DNA of 64,000 nt from Lentzea jiangxiensis (GCF_900104175.1 NZ_FNIX01000011.1:62001-126000), one strand, 5' to 3'. Positions 1 through 8,022 are shown, numbered from the stretch's first letter. Numbers and translations: made by a program. The notes: generated by a model not told the origin, from the sequence alone.

Positions 1-1
1 C

Positions 2-733
2 GACCTCGACTCAGTGGACGGGCGCGTCGAGGCGCTCAAGAAGATGGTGCCGTTCGTCGCGCAGATCAAGGACCGCGCCAAGCGCGACGGCTACGCGACG
101 CGGCTCGCGTGGTGGGTCGGCTGGGACGACGAGGCGATGGTCGTGCGCCGGGTGCGCCAGACCGCCGGCGGCAAGGCCCCGGTCGCGCCCGCGCAGCGCA
201 CCGACCCGAACCAGATGGCGCTCGGCGTCGAGGTCGACGGCCCGCCGCGGCCGAACCCGCGCGACCCGCGGCTGGTGCCCGAGCGCGAGGTCCTCAAGAT
301 CGCGCTGCGGCTGCCGGAGTACGCCGGGCCGCTGTACGACTCGCTGCCGGACGAGGCCTTCACCGACCCCGCGTACGTGGCGCTGCACCGCGCGATCCGC
401 GACGCCGGTGGCGCGTCCAGCGGCCTCGCGGGCACGGCGTATCTGGACGCGATCTCGCAGGCGTGCCGGTACGCGTCGGTGCGGTCGGTGCTGACCGAGC
501 TCGCCGTGGAACCGTTGACCGTCAAGCAGAACGACGAGTTCCGCTACGTGTCGATGGTGATCGCGCGCCTGCAGGAGGTGCAGGTCGGCAAGCAGGTCGA
601 GGACGTGAAGTCGCGGCTGCGGCGGCTGTCGCCGATCAAGGACGCCGACGAGTACCGGGCGCTGTGGGGCGACCTGGTGGCGCTGGAGGAGTACCGCAAG
701 GCGCTCCTGCAGCAGAGCGCTGGAGTGCTGTAG
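2..733 (+). CDS. dnaG: DNA primase, C-terminal part (5' end outside window)
   Basis: The frame is open from the window edge, so only the last 243 residues or so are present. The segment matches the C-terminal end of bacterial DnaG: the tail of the catalytic core (a TRLAWWVGWDD-like stretch), a variable linker rich in Pro and Arg, then the helical domain that binds the replicative helicase DnaB (starting near REVLKIALRLPEYAGPLY). DnaG makes RNA primers at the replication fork. The stop codon overlaps the GTG of the next gene (TAGTG), so the two are probably translationally coupled. The zinc-binding and TOPRIM regions lie upstream of the window. Assignment rests on family recognition. Confidence 0.88.
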   Translation, partial: DLDSVDGRVEALKKMVPFVAQIKDRAKRDGYATRLAWWVGWDDEAMVVRRVRQTAGGKAPVAPAQRTDPNQMALGVEVDGPPRPNPRDPRLVPEREVLKIALRLPEYAGPLYDSLPDEAFTDPAYVALHRAIRDAGGASSGLAGTAYLDAISQACRYASVRSVLTELAVEPLTVKQNDEFRYVSMVIARLQEVQVGKQVEDVKSRLRRLSPIKDADEYRALWGDLVALEEYRKALLQQSAGVL

Positions 734-1233
734 TGGGCTTGTTCAAGCGGTTGTTCGGCAACGGCGCGCCGGACGGGTTCACCGGCGCGCTGGACGAGGA
801 CGAGACCGTCATCGCGTCCGCGCCCGTGCAGGGCGGCGGCCACCTAGTCGTGACGTCGCTCGGCCTGTGGCTGCCGGGCGAGGAGCCACGCCGGATCGGC
901 TGGCACCTCGTCAGCAAGGTGAAGTGGGAGGGCGCGCTGCGGGTCGTGGAGGCCACCGAGGCCTCCGTCGAAGGGCCTGTCGTGCTGCTGGAGGACCTTC
1001 CCGCACAACGGTTCGGCCTGGACGACCCCGGTCGCGTGCTGCGCGCGATCAGCCAGCGCGTCGAGGGGTCGATCCGGCACCGCGAACGCGTCGAGTCGCC
1101 GGGCGTGTGGATCCTGCAGCGCAAGATCCCCGGCCAGGACGGCGTGGTGTGGCAGGCGCGCGGCGACGCGGGTGTCGCCCTCGCCGACGTGCGCGAGGCC
1201 GTTTCGGCGTTCGCCGCGAAGCTCGCGGGATAG
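733..1233 (+). CDS. Conserved protein coupled to dnaG, function unknown
   Basis: A 166-residue protein starting at a GTG that overlaps the dnaG stop by one base; this overlap fixed the start. It opens with GLFKRLFG and then a globular alpha/beta region (VIASAPVQGGGHLVVTSLGL, WHLVSKVKWEG). No signal peptide or membrane segment is visible. Proteins of this kind are commonly found directly behind dnaG in Pseudonocardiaceae-like genomes, but I know of no demonstrated role. The C-terminal half (VWILQRKIPGQDGVVWQAR) looks folded and contains no catalytic motif that I recognise. Cotranscription with the primase is likely. Confidence 0.75.
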   Translation: MGLFKRLFGNGAPDGFTGALDEDETVIASAPVQGGGHLVVTSLGLWLPGEEPRRIGWHLVSKVKWEGALRVVEATEASVEGPVVLLEDLPAQRFGLDDPGRVLRAISQRVEGSIRHRERVESPGVWILQRKIPGQDGVVWQARGDAGVALADVREAVSAFAAKLAG

Positions 1234-1257
1234 CAGTACGCGTGTACTGTTAGTCGT

Positions 1258-1998
1258 ATGTGGGATCCGGCGCAGTACCTGGCCTTCGCCGATCACCGGG
1301 CGCGGCCGTTCTACGAACTCATGGCGCGCGTGCGGGCCTCGGAGCCTCGACGCGTGGTGGACGTGGGTTGCGGACCGGGCAACCTGACTGTCTCGCTGTC
1401 CGCGCGCTGGCCCGCGGCCGTGGTCGAGGCGTTCGACTCGTCGCCGGAGATGGTCGAGGCGGCCCGTGCCGCCGGCGTCGACGCGCGCGTGGACGACGTG
1501 ACGACCTGGCGCCCGGCGCCCGACACCGACGTCCTGGTGTCCAACGCGGTGCTGCAGTGGATCCCCGAGCATCCCTCGATCGTGTCCGGGTGGGCTTCCT
1601 CGCTGCCTTCGGGCGCGTGGCTCGCGTTCCAGGTGCCGGGCAACTTCACGAGCCCGTCGCACAGGCTGGTCCGCGAGGTGGCGGGCGAGGCGCTGGCACA
1701 CGTCTTCCGTGGCGAGAAGCCGGTTCTGAGCCCGGTGGAGTACGCCGGACTGCTGGGCGACTGCTCCACTGTGGACGTCTGGGAGACGACGTACGTGCAG
1801 CGGCTCTCCGGTCCCGACCCGGTGCTCGAATGGGTGACCGGAACGGCACTGCGACCCGTCCGGGCCGCACTGTCCTCAGCGGACTGGGGGGCTTACCTGG
1901 CGGAACTGGCGCCGCGGCTGCGCGAGGCGTACCCCGCGCGCGCCGACGGCACCACTTGGTTCCCTTTCAGGCGGATCTTCGCGGTGGCGCGAGTGTGA
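1258..1998 (+). CDS. tam: SAM-dependent methyltransferase, trans-aconitate 2-methyltransferase-like
   Basis: A 246-residue class I methyltransferase. The SAM-binding glycine motif VVDVGCGPGN is near residue 39, followed by the acidic strand end (EAFDSSPEMVEAA) and the later strand VLVSNAVLQWIPEH, in the order expected for the Rossmann fold. The N-terminal MWDPAQYLAFADHRARPFYEL and the C-terminal TTWFPFRRIFAVA match the Tam family, which methylates trans-aconitate, a toxic by-product of the citrate cycle. Length agrees with the family. It has its own ATG 24 nt after the preceding gene. Substrate is inferred from family resemblance only. Confidence 0.85.
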   Translation: MWDPAQYLAFADHRARPFYELMARVRASEPRRVVDVGCGPGNLTVSLSARWPAAVVEAFDSSPEMVEAARAAGVDARVDDVTTWRPAPDTDVLVSNAVLQWIPEHPSIVSGWASSLPSGAWLAFQVPGNFTSPSHRLVREVAGEALAHVFRGEKPVLSPVEYAGLLGDCSTVDVWETTYVQRLSGPDPVLEWVTGTALRPVRAALSSADWGAYLAELAPRLREAYPARADGTTWFPFRRIFAVARV

Positions 1999-2004
1999 AG
2001 CTCG

Positions 2005-2286
2005 TCACGCCCGCGGCGTCGCCGGAGGCGTGAAGGCCTTGCCGTTCGACTCCGCCTGGTGCTTCCACGGAGCCTTCTCCGCGGCCTTCTCGGCGGCGTC
2101 GGCGGCGAGGTCCTTGGCCTGAACTGCGGCTTCGAACGCCTTGTCCTTCGCCTGGGTCGCCGTCTTGCGCACCGTCGGGTTCTCGGCGAAGCGGTGCCAA
2201 AGGCGCACGATCTGGTCGTAGCGCTCCCGTCCGGCCTTCGCGCCGAGCACGTAGCCGATGGCCGCACCGACCAAGATGCTCTTCAT
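2005..2286 (-). CDS. YtxH-like small membrane-associated protein
   Basis: A 93-residue protein. The start is the ATG at 2286, preceded by AGGAGA with 6 nt spacing; a longer frame upstream lacks a ribosome site. It begins MKSILVGAAIGYVLGAKAGRERYDQI, a short glycine-rich hydrophobic segment followed by a basic patch, typical of YtxH-like actinobacterial proteins. The rest is an Ala/Lys/Glu-rich helix (residues 35-75) likely to be a coiled coil. It is convergent with the methyltransferase gene. Proteins of this type are linked to cell-envelope or stress functions without a known activity. Confidence 0.7.
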   Translation of the reverse strand: MKSILVGAAIGYVLGAKAGRERYDQIVRLWHRFAENPTVRKTATQAKDKAFEAAVQAKDLAADAAEKAAEKAPWKHQAESNGKAFTPPATPRA

Positions 2287-2430
2287 GTGGCGTCTCCTCT
2301 CGCATCGTGCCTGGTCAGGCCGTTTTTTGCCGCAAAGCGGGGGGGGGCTTGCAAAACCCCTTTCGGGGCTCATGTAGAGTTACCCACTGTCAGGAGGAAC
2401 CAAGCCTGGCAGTGCAGAACAACAGAACAT

Positions 2431-2503
2431 TCCCCCATAGCTCAATTGGCAGAGCATGCGACTGTTAATCGCAGGGTTACTGGTTCGAGTCCAGTTGGGG
2501 GAG
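2431..2503 (+). tRNA. tRNA-Asn (anticodon GTT)
   Basis: A 73-nt cloverleaf. The acceptor stem pairs TCCCCCA with TGGGGGA, the anticodon stem is TGCGA/TCGCA around the loop CTGTTAA, giving anticodon GTT, and the T-arm contains GGTTCGAGTCC. The discriminator base is G and no CCA is encoded (GCG follows). It is followed at once by a strong hairpin terminator, so it looks like a single-gene unit. Confidence 0.97.
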
Positions 2504-2512
2504 CGTAGCAAT

Positions 2513-2552
2513 GACGTGAGGCCCCGTCCGGTCGAGGACGGGGCCTCACGTC
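2513..2552 (+). terminator. Perfect 17-bp hairpin after tRNA-Asn
   Basis: Positions 2513-2529 and 2536-2552 are exact reverse complements (core GAGGCCCCGTCC / GGACGGGGCCTC) with a 6-nt loop GGTCGA. There is no clear T-run after it, which is usual for high-GC actinomycete terminators. It most likely ends the tRNA-Asn transcript and, being symmetric, may also act from the other side. Confidence 0.85.
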
Positions 2553-2640
2553 GTTCACGGCCTCTTCGTGAACTCAGCGGCGACCCTGCTCATCCGAGTG
2601 GGGTCTTCCGGTTTCGGCTTCCGTGCATGACGTTGGGGGC

Positions 2641-3498
2641 ATGGCCCGCTTCGCGAACCTCCGCCACATCTCCGCCCTGGACCCCGTGACCGACCACCAG
2701 GAGATCATGCGGATCTCCGCCGGCCTCGAGTTCCCGTGGGACTACCAGAAGGCGCTGGAGATGGCGCTGTTCCGCACGTACTGCGTCCCGACGATCTCGG
2801 GGCTGCTGGAACGCACCGGCGAGTTCGAACGGCGGCCGCAGAAGCGCTACGACGACACCGCTGTCCTGATGGCCGAACTCGTGGAGCACGGCTACGACTC
2901 GCCGCGCGGTCGTGAGGCGCTGCGCGTGGTCAACCGGCAGCACGGCCGTTACGACATCTCGAACGCCGACATGCTCTACGTGCTGTCGACGTTCATCTAC
3001 GACCCCATCGACTGGCTGCAGCGCTACGGCTGGCGGCCGTTGACGCACAACGAGCGGCTGGCCGCGTTCCACTTCTACCGCGCGGTCGGGGCCCGCATGG
3101 GGATCCGCGAGATCCCGGCCGCCTACGACGAGTTCCTGGCGTTCAAGGCGGCCTACGAGCAGGAACACTTCGTGTTCGCGCCGTCGAACCGCCGCATCGG
3201 CCAGTACACGCTCGACCTGTTCTGCTCGTGGTACCCGTCCGTCGCGCGCCCGGCGGTGTCACGTGCCGTGGTCGCGATGCTGGACGAGCAGATGGTGCGC
3301 GCGTTCGGCTTCACGGCGCCCCCGGCGTGGGTCGGCGCCGCGGGCCGACTGGCGCTGCGCCTGCGCGCCGCCGTGGTCCGCCGGATGCCGGTGCGCCGCG
3401 AACTGAAGCTGACCTCCACCCGCAACCGCACCTACCCCGGCTACCCGCGCGGCTACCGGCCGTCCGACCTCGGCGCCAGCTCCAGTACCGCCCCCTGA
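2641..3498 (+). CDS. MpaB/DUF2236 family oxygenase-like protein
   Basis: A 285-residue protein. The ATG at 2641 (MARFANLRHI) was preferred; an in-frame ATG 18 nt upstream has no ribosome site. The sequence has the DUF2236 (ER-bound oxygenase MpaB/Lcp-related) pattern: FPWDYQKALEMALFRTYCVP near the N-terminus, a His/Asp-containing central part (YVLSTFIYDPIDWLQRYGWRPLTHNER) and AFHFYRAVGARMGI. Members bind heme and catalyse oxidative cleavage or are of unknown function. No signal peptide is visible. Its 3' end overlaps the convergent GNAT gene by 46 nt. The substrate cannot be predicted. Confidence 0.8.
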   Translation: MARFANLRHISALDPVTDHQEIMRISAGLEFPWDYQKALEMALFRTYCVPTISGLLERTGEFERRPQKRYDDTAVLMAELVEHGYDSPRGREALRVVNRQHGRYDISNADMLYVLSTFIYDPIDWLQRYGWRPLTHNERLAAFHFYRAVGARMGIREIPAAYDEFLAFKAAYEQEHFVFAPSNRRIGQYTLDLFCSWYPSVARPAVSRAVVAMLDEQMVRAFGFTAPPAWVGAAGRLALRLRAAVVRRMPVRRELKLTSTRNRTYPGYPRGYRPSDLGASSSTAP

Positions 3499-3914
3499 CC
3501 GTTGGGCGTGAACCCCAGCGCCCTGAGGAACTCGGTGCCGGGCTCGAAGTCGTCCAGCTGGACGTGCGCGCGCGTGACGCCTGGGAACCGCTCGGCCAGC
3601 GCCCGCGCCATCTCCCGCCCGATGCCCCACCTCCGCAGGTCTTTGGGCACCAGGAAGAACCGGATGCTCGCGTGCCCCGGCGCCGGGTGGTCCAGCACGA
3701 GGTCGACGAACCCGATCAAACCTTCGGCCTGCGCGAGCAGCAGGTGCTTCTGCTCGAACGCCGTCCCCTCCGGCAAGGCGTAGAACAGGCTCTGCACGTC
3801 ACCGGGCCCGGACGGATGACCCGTCGCGGCCTGGAACCAGTCGTCGCAGTCGGCGAACAACCGCAGCACCTCGGGCTCGTCCGCCGGGGTGAAGTCGCGG
3901 AGGGTCAAGCGCAC
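3453..3914 (-). CDS. GNAT family N-acetyltransferase
   Basis: A 153-residue protein with a GTG start at 3914 (MRLTLRDFTPADEPEVLRLF). It shows the GNAT order: an N-terminal strand-helix, a central strand LIGFVDLVLDHP, motif A (IRFFLVPKDLRRWGIGREMARALAER, with the acetyl-CoA pyrophosphate loop R-x2-G-I-G) around residues 90-112, and a C-terminal FLRALGFTPNGQGAVLEL. The acceptor substrate is unknown. The 3' end overlaps the MpaB-like gene on the other strand. Confidence 0.85.
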   Translation of the reverse strand: MRLTLRDFTPADEPEVLRLFADCDDWFQAATGHPSGPGDVQSLFYALPEGTAFEQKHLLLAQAEGLIGFVDLVLDHPAPGHASIRFFLVPKDLRRWGIGREMARALAERFPGVTRAHVQLDDFEPGTEFLRALGFTPNGQGAVLELAPRSDGR

Positions 3915-4017
3915 GCGTGCAGCCTATGTGTCGCTCGCCACGGGGGCGCGCAAGGCCCGTCCGGCGTGATCGGTATCCTCCACCACGCAGCGTTAGCGGG
4001 GGAGCTTGTCGCTGCAG

Positions 4018-4092
4018 GGGGCAGTAGCTCAACCGGTCAGAGCAGCAGACTCATAATCTGTCAGGTTGTCGGTTCGAATCCGACCTGCCCCA
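4018..4092 (+). tRNA. tRNA-Met (anticodon CAT), integration target
   Basis: Acceptor stem GGGGCAG/CTGCCCC, D-arm GCTC/GAGC, anticodon stem GCAGA/TCTGT around CTCATAA, T-arm GTCGG/CCGAC with loop TTCGAAT. The anticodon CAT and lack of initiator features suggest elongator tRNA-Met; a CAT-reading tRNA-Ile (lysidine-modified) cannot be formally excluded. The last 35 nt form attL of the integrated element. The sequence after the discriminator A is CGA here, whereas the displaced chromosomal copy at attR reads CCA. Confidence 0.93.
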
Positions 4093-4093
4093 C
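4058..4093 (+). repeat. attL, 36-bp direct repeat within tRNA-Met 3' end
   Basis: Identical base for base to 15284-15319. It spans the end of the anticodon stem, the T-arm, the acceptor 3' strand and one base beyond the discriminator. Bases on both sides differ between the copies (AAT/GAA here, TAC/CAA at the other end), which defines the ends of identity. Confidence 0.95.
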
Positions 4094-4109
4094 GAACTAG
4101 CTGCTCAAT

Positions 4110-4154
4110 GGGGGTGACCTCGTCGTCAACCAAGATCACCCCCACACTTTTCCC
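4110..4154 (+). terminator. Hairpin with T-run between tRNA-Met/attL and the integrase
   Basis: GGGGGTGA (4110-4117) pairs with TCACCCCC (4136-4143) across an 18-nt loop, followed by ACACTTTTCCC on the plus strand. It can stop transcription leaving the tRNA gene and, read the other way, transcription from the integrase gene. It belongs to the element, so the element supplies the terminator now used by the tRNA. Confidence 0.55.
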
Positions 4155-4159
4155 GCACT

Positions 4160-5334
4160 TTACGAGGTCGACCACTTAACCTCGTCCAGTGCGTCAGCCG
4201 CCCTGCGACTCGTCACCCGGCGCCCCATGTAGACGTCCTGGGTAGTCGACACCTTCGAGTGCCCGAGCTGCTCCGCGATCTGCCGAGCCGACAGACCCGC
4301 GTCGTCCAGGAGCGTGGCGACCGACCTCCTGAAGGTCCGGAACGTCACCCACGGGTATCCAGCGCGCTGCCGGAACTCTCGCCACCTGGCCAGCGTGTTG
4401 TTCTTGTCGCGGAGCGTGCCGAGCGAGTTCGGGAAGACCGGCCCCTGCAACTCGTCCTCCGCGACGTTGAACCGCTTAGCGAGCCGTGTACGCCGCTCTC
4501 GCAGCATCGTCACTAGCCACGACGGATTGCCAAAGCGCGCTTGGACACCTCGGTCTTGCCGTCGTTGATCCGCTGCCCCTGCCCCTTGACTCGGATGACG
4601 CTGCCTGCCCAGTCCACGGTCCCCGCGTCGAGGTCGAGGTGCGACCAGTGAACCGCGAGACCTTCACCGGTCCGTTCACCTGTGCCCGCGTACCACCGAG
4701 CAAGGTCAGGTAGATCGTGACGAACCGCGGCTTCGTCGGCGTCGAGCTTCGCCAGGAGGTCCGCCATCTCGTCCTCAGCCAGCGCTCGTGACGGCATCTT
4801 GCGCCCTTCCAACCGAGCAACGTCCCGCACCGGGTTGGCTCTCAGCGCACCATGCCGCACAGCCACCGCGCACACCCCGGATACGACAGTGCGCACGGTT
4901 TTGGCGGTCGCGGTGCTCTGTCGAGCCTGCACGGTCGTCATGAGCCTTCCGAGCCGTGCCACGGTCAACTCGCGCATCCGCAGTTCGCCGATGGCCGGCA
5001 GGACGATCCCGTTCAAGCGGCCTTCGTAGGTCTCCAGGGACGTGGGGGAACGAGTGCCGACCGCAACAGCCGTGCGGAACTCGGTAAGCCACACCTCAGC
5101 CGCATCACGAAACCGGCTCTCCGCAGTGATCATTCCTTCCTCTCCGGGTGCCATGCGGTCACGGAGTGCTTCCTTGAGCGCTCTCTCAGCGGCCGTCTTC
5201 GTCTTCCCTGAGCGTTCGACCGGGCGCGTGATCCCGTCGTAGTCGCGGAACTTCGTGGTGGCGCGCCAACCTGTCGAGGTCGAGTAGAAGCGGATCTTGC
5301 CGTAGGTACCGACATCCAGCGGCCTCCGTCCCAT
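4160..5334 (-). pseudogene. int: Tyrosine site-specific integrase, split by a -1 frameshift
   Basis: Two adjacent frames together make one pSAM2-type integrase of about 390 residues. The N-terminal piece (5334 to a TAG at 4513-4515) has the arm/core-binding SAM-like domain (TSLETYEGRLNGIVLPAIGELRMRELT) and the first catalytic Arg region (YAGTGERTGEGLAVHWSHLDLD). The C-terminal piece (4160-4513) has TFRRSVATLLDDAG, LGHSKVSTTQ and the nucleophile Tyr in DVYMGRR. One additional C in the ATCCGTCG stretch near 4524-4527 would join them through the usual P-S-W-L-V linker. Start overlaps the excisionase stop (TGATG). Either a true inactivating mutation or a sequencing error. Confidence 0.88.
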
Positions 5335-5513
5335 CAGCTGACCCCGTTCGGCTGGGCGTCGAACCAGGCCACGACCTCATCAGGGATGTACCGGACGTAC
5401 TTTCCGATACGACGACCCGGAGGCCCGTACTTCCTTGTGCGCCACTGGTAAAGCGTTTGGACGGGGACGCCGAGGAAGTCAGCAACGTCCTTAATAGACC
5501 ACAGCTTGCTCAT
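5334..5513 (-). CDS. xis: Excisionase, AlpA/MerR-type helix-turn-helix
   Basis: A 59-residue protein that I translated directly from the minus strand. It begins MSKLWSIKDVADFLGVPVQT, a winged-HTH of the excisionase family: recognition helix VPVQTLYQWRTRKYG, then the wing GPPGRRIGKYVRY and IPDEVVAWFD. Such proteins bend the att DNA and turn integration into excision. Its ATG overlaps the rep stop (ATGA) and its stop overlaps the integrase ATG (TGATG), so rep, xis and int are translationally coupled, as in other AICEs. Confidence 0.9.
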   Translation of the reverse strand: MSKLWSIKDVADFLGVPVQTLYQWRTRKYGPPGRRIGKYVRYIPDEVVAWFDAQPNGVS

Positions 5514-6871
5514 TGATGTGTCTCCTGTTCGTACTTGCGTCGTCGGTTGTCGCGGATGCGGCCGGCCAATGCGGCGGCGAGTTCTCGTTCCGCGTCCGTG
5601 TCATAGCCGTTGCCCTGGTAGGCCCAGTCGTTGATCACGACGATCGAGTCGGCTTCGAGGCCGAGGCGTTCGAGGACTTCGGCCTGCCGGAAGGCACGGC
5701 GTTCGTCGCGAATGGACTTGAACGTCGTGGAGTAGTGCTTGGACTTTGTGAGGAAGTGGCCTCGGAAGCCGAGCATGTGCGCCCAACGGCGCAGCTTGAG
5801 ATCCTCGTACTGCGGGAGGCCGCCGAGGTCCCATGCGGTTTGGATGATGCGTCGGTGGTGGTCGCTGACCTTGGCGTGATCGATGCAGAGCTGGGAGCGG
5901 ATCGGCCGGTCGGTGCCGTCGGTCTTGCCGGTGGTCTTCGTCGCGTACTTGGCGACGTAGGCGGCCAGGCGGGTCTCGCTGATCGAGCCATCCGCGTTCT
6001 CGACCTCGTGGGCCTGGTTGGCGCGGATCGGGCGGACGTCGACCTGTGAGCCCCACCGCAGGTCGAGGGCGACGCCGTCCGGTCGGGGAACGGTGAGCCT
6101 CACCGAGGCCGCAGCAGCTTTCACGCAGGCGTCCAGCAGTTCGCTGGTGACCCATGATGGAGTGCGGTCGTGAGGACCGTCAGGGCCGTCCACGCGCACG
6201 ACGGCGTGGAAGTGCACGAGCCCGCGTCGCTGGTACTCGGCAACCTTGGCGTAGGACAGCCGGGCGTGGTCGGTGAACTCGCGGACCTTGAGCCCTGCGG
6301 CGTTGGCCAGCTCGCGGTTGAGCGCGATACGGAAGCGGTGCCACAGAGCACCGGCGTTGGCCTGCCAGAGCACCGAGCCCTCGTAGTCGTAGCCGCCAGG
6401 GTCGACGGCGGTACCGATGCGCGGGTCGGCCTGGTGGTGGTATTCGCCGCAGCCCGTGCACGGCCTGGTCTTGCCGTTGCCTGCGGTGAAGCGGTTGTGC
6501 ACCGCGCCGAACGAGGGGGCGGTGAGGGTGGCGAACGCCCGCGGCTTGTCGGTCACGGTGGTCGGGACGCCCTTGGAGCCACCGGCGAGTCCGGCGTGCA
6601 TGAGGTGGTAGGCGTCGGCGGCGTAGCGGTCGGAGCAGGTCGGGCAGACGGCGGAGCGGCGGTTGCCGCAGGGTACGAAGATCTCGCCGCCGTGGTGCGC
6701 GAGCACCTTGCGGGTGGTGGCGTCGTGGAGTTGCCACGCGCCGAACAGGCGGACGGGGACGGCACAGCCGTTGGTGGCTGTGACCTTGGCTCGCCATTCG
6801 CGGTAGCCGGGCGAGGCGACCTTGCGGGCGATGCGGTCTTCCAGGGTGGTGTAAGGGTCTCCAGGCAGCAT
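5510..6871 (-). CDS. Rolling-circle replication initiator, RepSA-like
   Basis: A 453-residue initiator. The ATG at 6871 follows AAAGGAGG with 7 nt spacing; an in-frame TTG immediately upstream is less likely. It has a zinc-binding region (CPTCSDRYAADAYH, and CTGCGEYHH), the metal-binding HUH motif in RRGLVHFHAVVRVDG and the catalytic tyrosine region AAYVAKYATK. HUH initiators nick one strand at the double-strand origin and stay bound to the 5' end. RepSA-type proteins replicate AICEs after excision. The gene is followed directly by xis and int. Confidence 0.88.
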   Translation of the reverse strand: MLPGDPYTTLEDRIARKVASPGYREWRAKVTATNGCAVPVRLFGAWQLHDATTRKVLAHHGGEIFVPCGNRRSAVCPTCSDRYAADAYHLMHAGLAGGSKGVPTTVTDKPRAFATLTAPSFGAVHNRFTAGNGKTRPCTGCGEYHHQADPRIGTAVDPGGYDYEGSVLWQANAGALWHRFRIALNRELANAAGLKVREFTDHARLSYAKVAEYQRRGLVHFHAVVRVDGPDGPHDRTPSWVTSELLDACVKAAAASVRLTVPRPDGVALDLRWGSQVDVRPIRANQAHEVENADGSISETRLAAYVAKYATKTTGKTDGTDRPIRSQLCIDHAKVSDHHRRIIQTAWDLGGLPQYEDLKLRRWAHMLGFRGHFLTKSKHYSTTFKSIRDERRAFRQAEVLERLGLEADSIVVINDWAYQGNGYDTDAERELAAALAGRIRDNRRRKYEQETHQ

Positions 6872-6902
6872 CAATAGGCCTCCTTTCGTGCGGACAGACG
6901 AA

Positions 6903-6939
6903 AGGGCGGGACACGATGAGGTCTGTCGTGCCCCGCCCT
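6903..6939 (-). terminator. Hairpin between the spread genes and rep
   Basis: AGGGCGGG-A-CACGA (6903-6916) pairs with TCGTG-C-CCCGCCCT (6926-6939): 8 bp, one mismatch, 5 bp, 9-nt loop. On the minus strand it is followed by TTTCGTC. It lies between the membrane-protein gene and the rep ribosome site, so it should separate the transfer operon from the rep-xis-int operon. Confidence 0.7.
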
Positions 6940-6972
6940 CATGAGGAGCAGGCGAGGGGTCCTGCTCGTGGC

Positions 6973-7797
6973 TCAGGCGGCGAGCTGGTCAGCGACGCGA
7001 GCGGCGAAGTCCGCAGGCAGCCGCAGTAGCTCGGAGACCTCGGGAGCGGTGAGAGGCCGGCCGAGTTCGTCCATGCGAGCGGTGAGCGTGGCGCGCATCG
7101 GCGGAGGAAGCCGCAGGCCCGCGAGCGGATCAGGGCTGACGCTGCTCACGGTCGGAGCGGGGGCTGTGGTTACAGGCGGTGAGTCAGGAGCATCGTCGCG
7201 GCGGACCGGGTCACGTCGAGCGGCCTCGCGCAGGGCTGCGTCCCGGACGGCGACGCAGCGTTGCTGAACGATCGGCATGACCTCAGCGAGGAGGAACACC
7301 ACGACGGGGATGACGACGTGGAGGAACACGTTGCCCGCGCTCACCGGGCCTTTCGACGGTGAGACGGCGGACCAGACGTTGGTGATCAGCGTCGCGGCGA
7401 GGAGCAGCCGCTTGAGCTTGACCACCGGATCGTCGTCAACGCGCTGGCCGCGTGCGAGCATCTCGGACTCCCACCGCAGCACGGTGATGAGGATTCCGGC
7501 CAGCGCGGGTTCGACCAGCCAAGCACCCCACCACAGTGGATCGGTGGGAGTGAGGTGCCCGGCGAGGAAGTCGTGCACGCCGGTGGTGGTGAACCCGAGA
7601 CCGATCGCGAGGAACCACCACAGCGAACGGCTGATCGAGACACGCAGCCGGTCGGCGTTGACCACGGCCAGCAGCGGATCGTCGGCCAGCGCATGCACGT
7701 CGTGTGCTTCATCGAGCTGATGCCGCAGACGGCGCACGGCGCGGGTGGGTTCCGGCCGATCACCGGTCATGTTCTTGTTGCGCTGGAACAACTTCAC
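6973..7797 (-). CDS. DUF2637/Spd-like membrane protein of the element
   Basis: A 274-residue protein with a GTG start after GGGAGGTG. Four hydrophobic segments are visible around residues 57-80 (SLWWFLAIGLGFTTTGVHDF), 90-110 (WWGAWLVEPALAGILITVL), 130-145 (LLLAATLITNVWSAV) and 155-175 (VFLHVVIPVVVFLLAEV). A hydrophilic Arg/Pro-rich C-terminal tail with an HTH-like end (LTAPEVSELLRLPADFAARVADQL) follows. Proteins of this shape are standard in AICEs and Streptomyces plasmids, where Spd proteins assist spread of the transferred DNA along mycelium. The specific role here is inferred from position. Confidence 0.7.
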   Translation of the reverse strand: MKLFQRNKNMTGDRPEPTRAVRRLRHQLDEAHDVHALADDPLLAVVNADRLRVSISRSLWWFLAIGLGFTTTGVHDFLAGHLTPTDPLWWGAWLVEPALAGILITVLRWESEMLARGQRVDDDPVVKLKRLLLAATLITNVWSAVSPSKGPVSAGNVFLHVVIPVVVFLLAEVMPIVQQRCVAVRDAALREAARRDPVRRDDAPDSPPVTTAPAPTVSSVSPDPLAGLRLPPPMRATLTARMDELGRPLTAPEVSELLRLPADFAARVADQLAA

Positions 7798-7834
7798 GGG
7801 TTCACCTCCCTTGGCGGATCCGGTGCGGACACGG

Positions 7835-8020
7835 CTAACGACCGTGCGCGGCGTTCAGGAGCAGCCTGCCGAGCAAGAACAGCTCGACAGCCAAGACCAC
7901 GGTTCCGAGCCAGCCGACGAGCAACCACATGACGACGAGGCCGGCCAGGACGGTCAGGCCAAGACCGATCGCGCGGGCGGGGGTCTTGCGGGTGACGGGG
8001 ATGACGAGTTGGACGTTCAT
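7835..8020 (-). CDS. Small membrane protein of the element
   Basis: A 61-residue protein starting at ATG 8020 (MNVQLVIPVTRKTPARAIGL). A short basic N-terminus precedes one long or two short membrane segments (LTVLAGLVVMWLLVGWLGTV, LAVELFLLGRLLL). It lies between the WhiB-like gene and the larger membrane-protein gene in the same direction with short gaps, so it is probably cotranscribed and has a role in transfer or spread. I recognise no specific family. Confidence 0.65.
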   Translation of the reverse strand: MNVQLVIPVTRKTPARAIGLGLTVLAGLVVMWLLVGWLGTVVLAVELFLLGRLLLNAAHGR

Positions 8021-8022
8021 GA

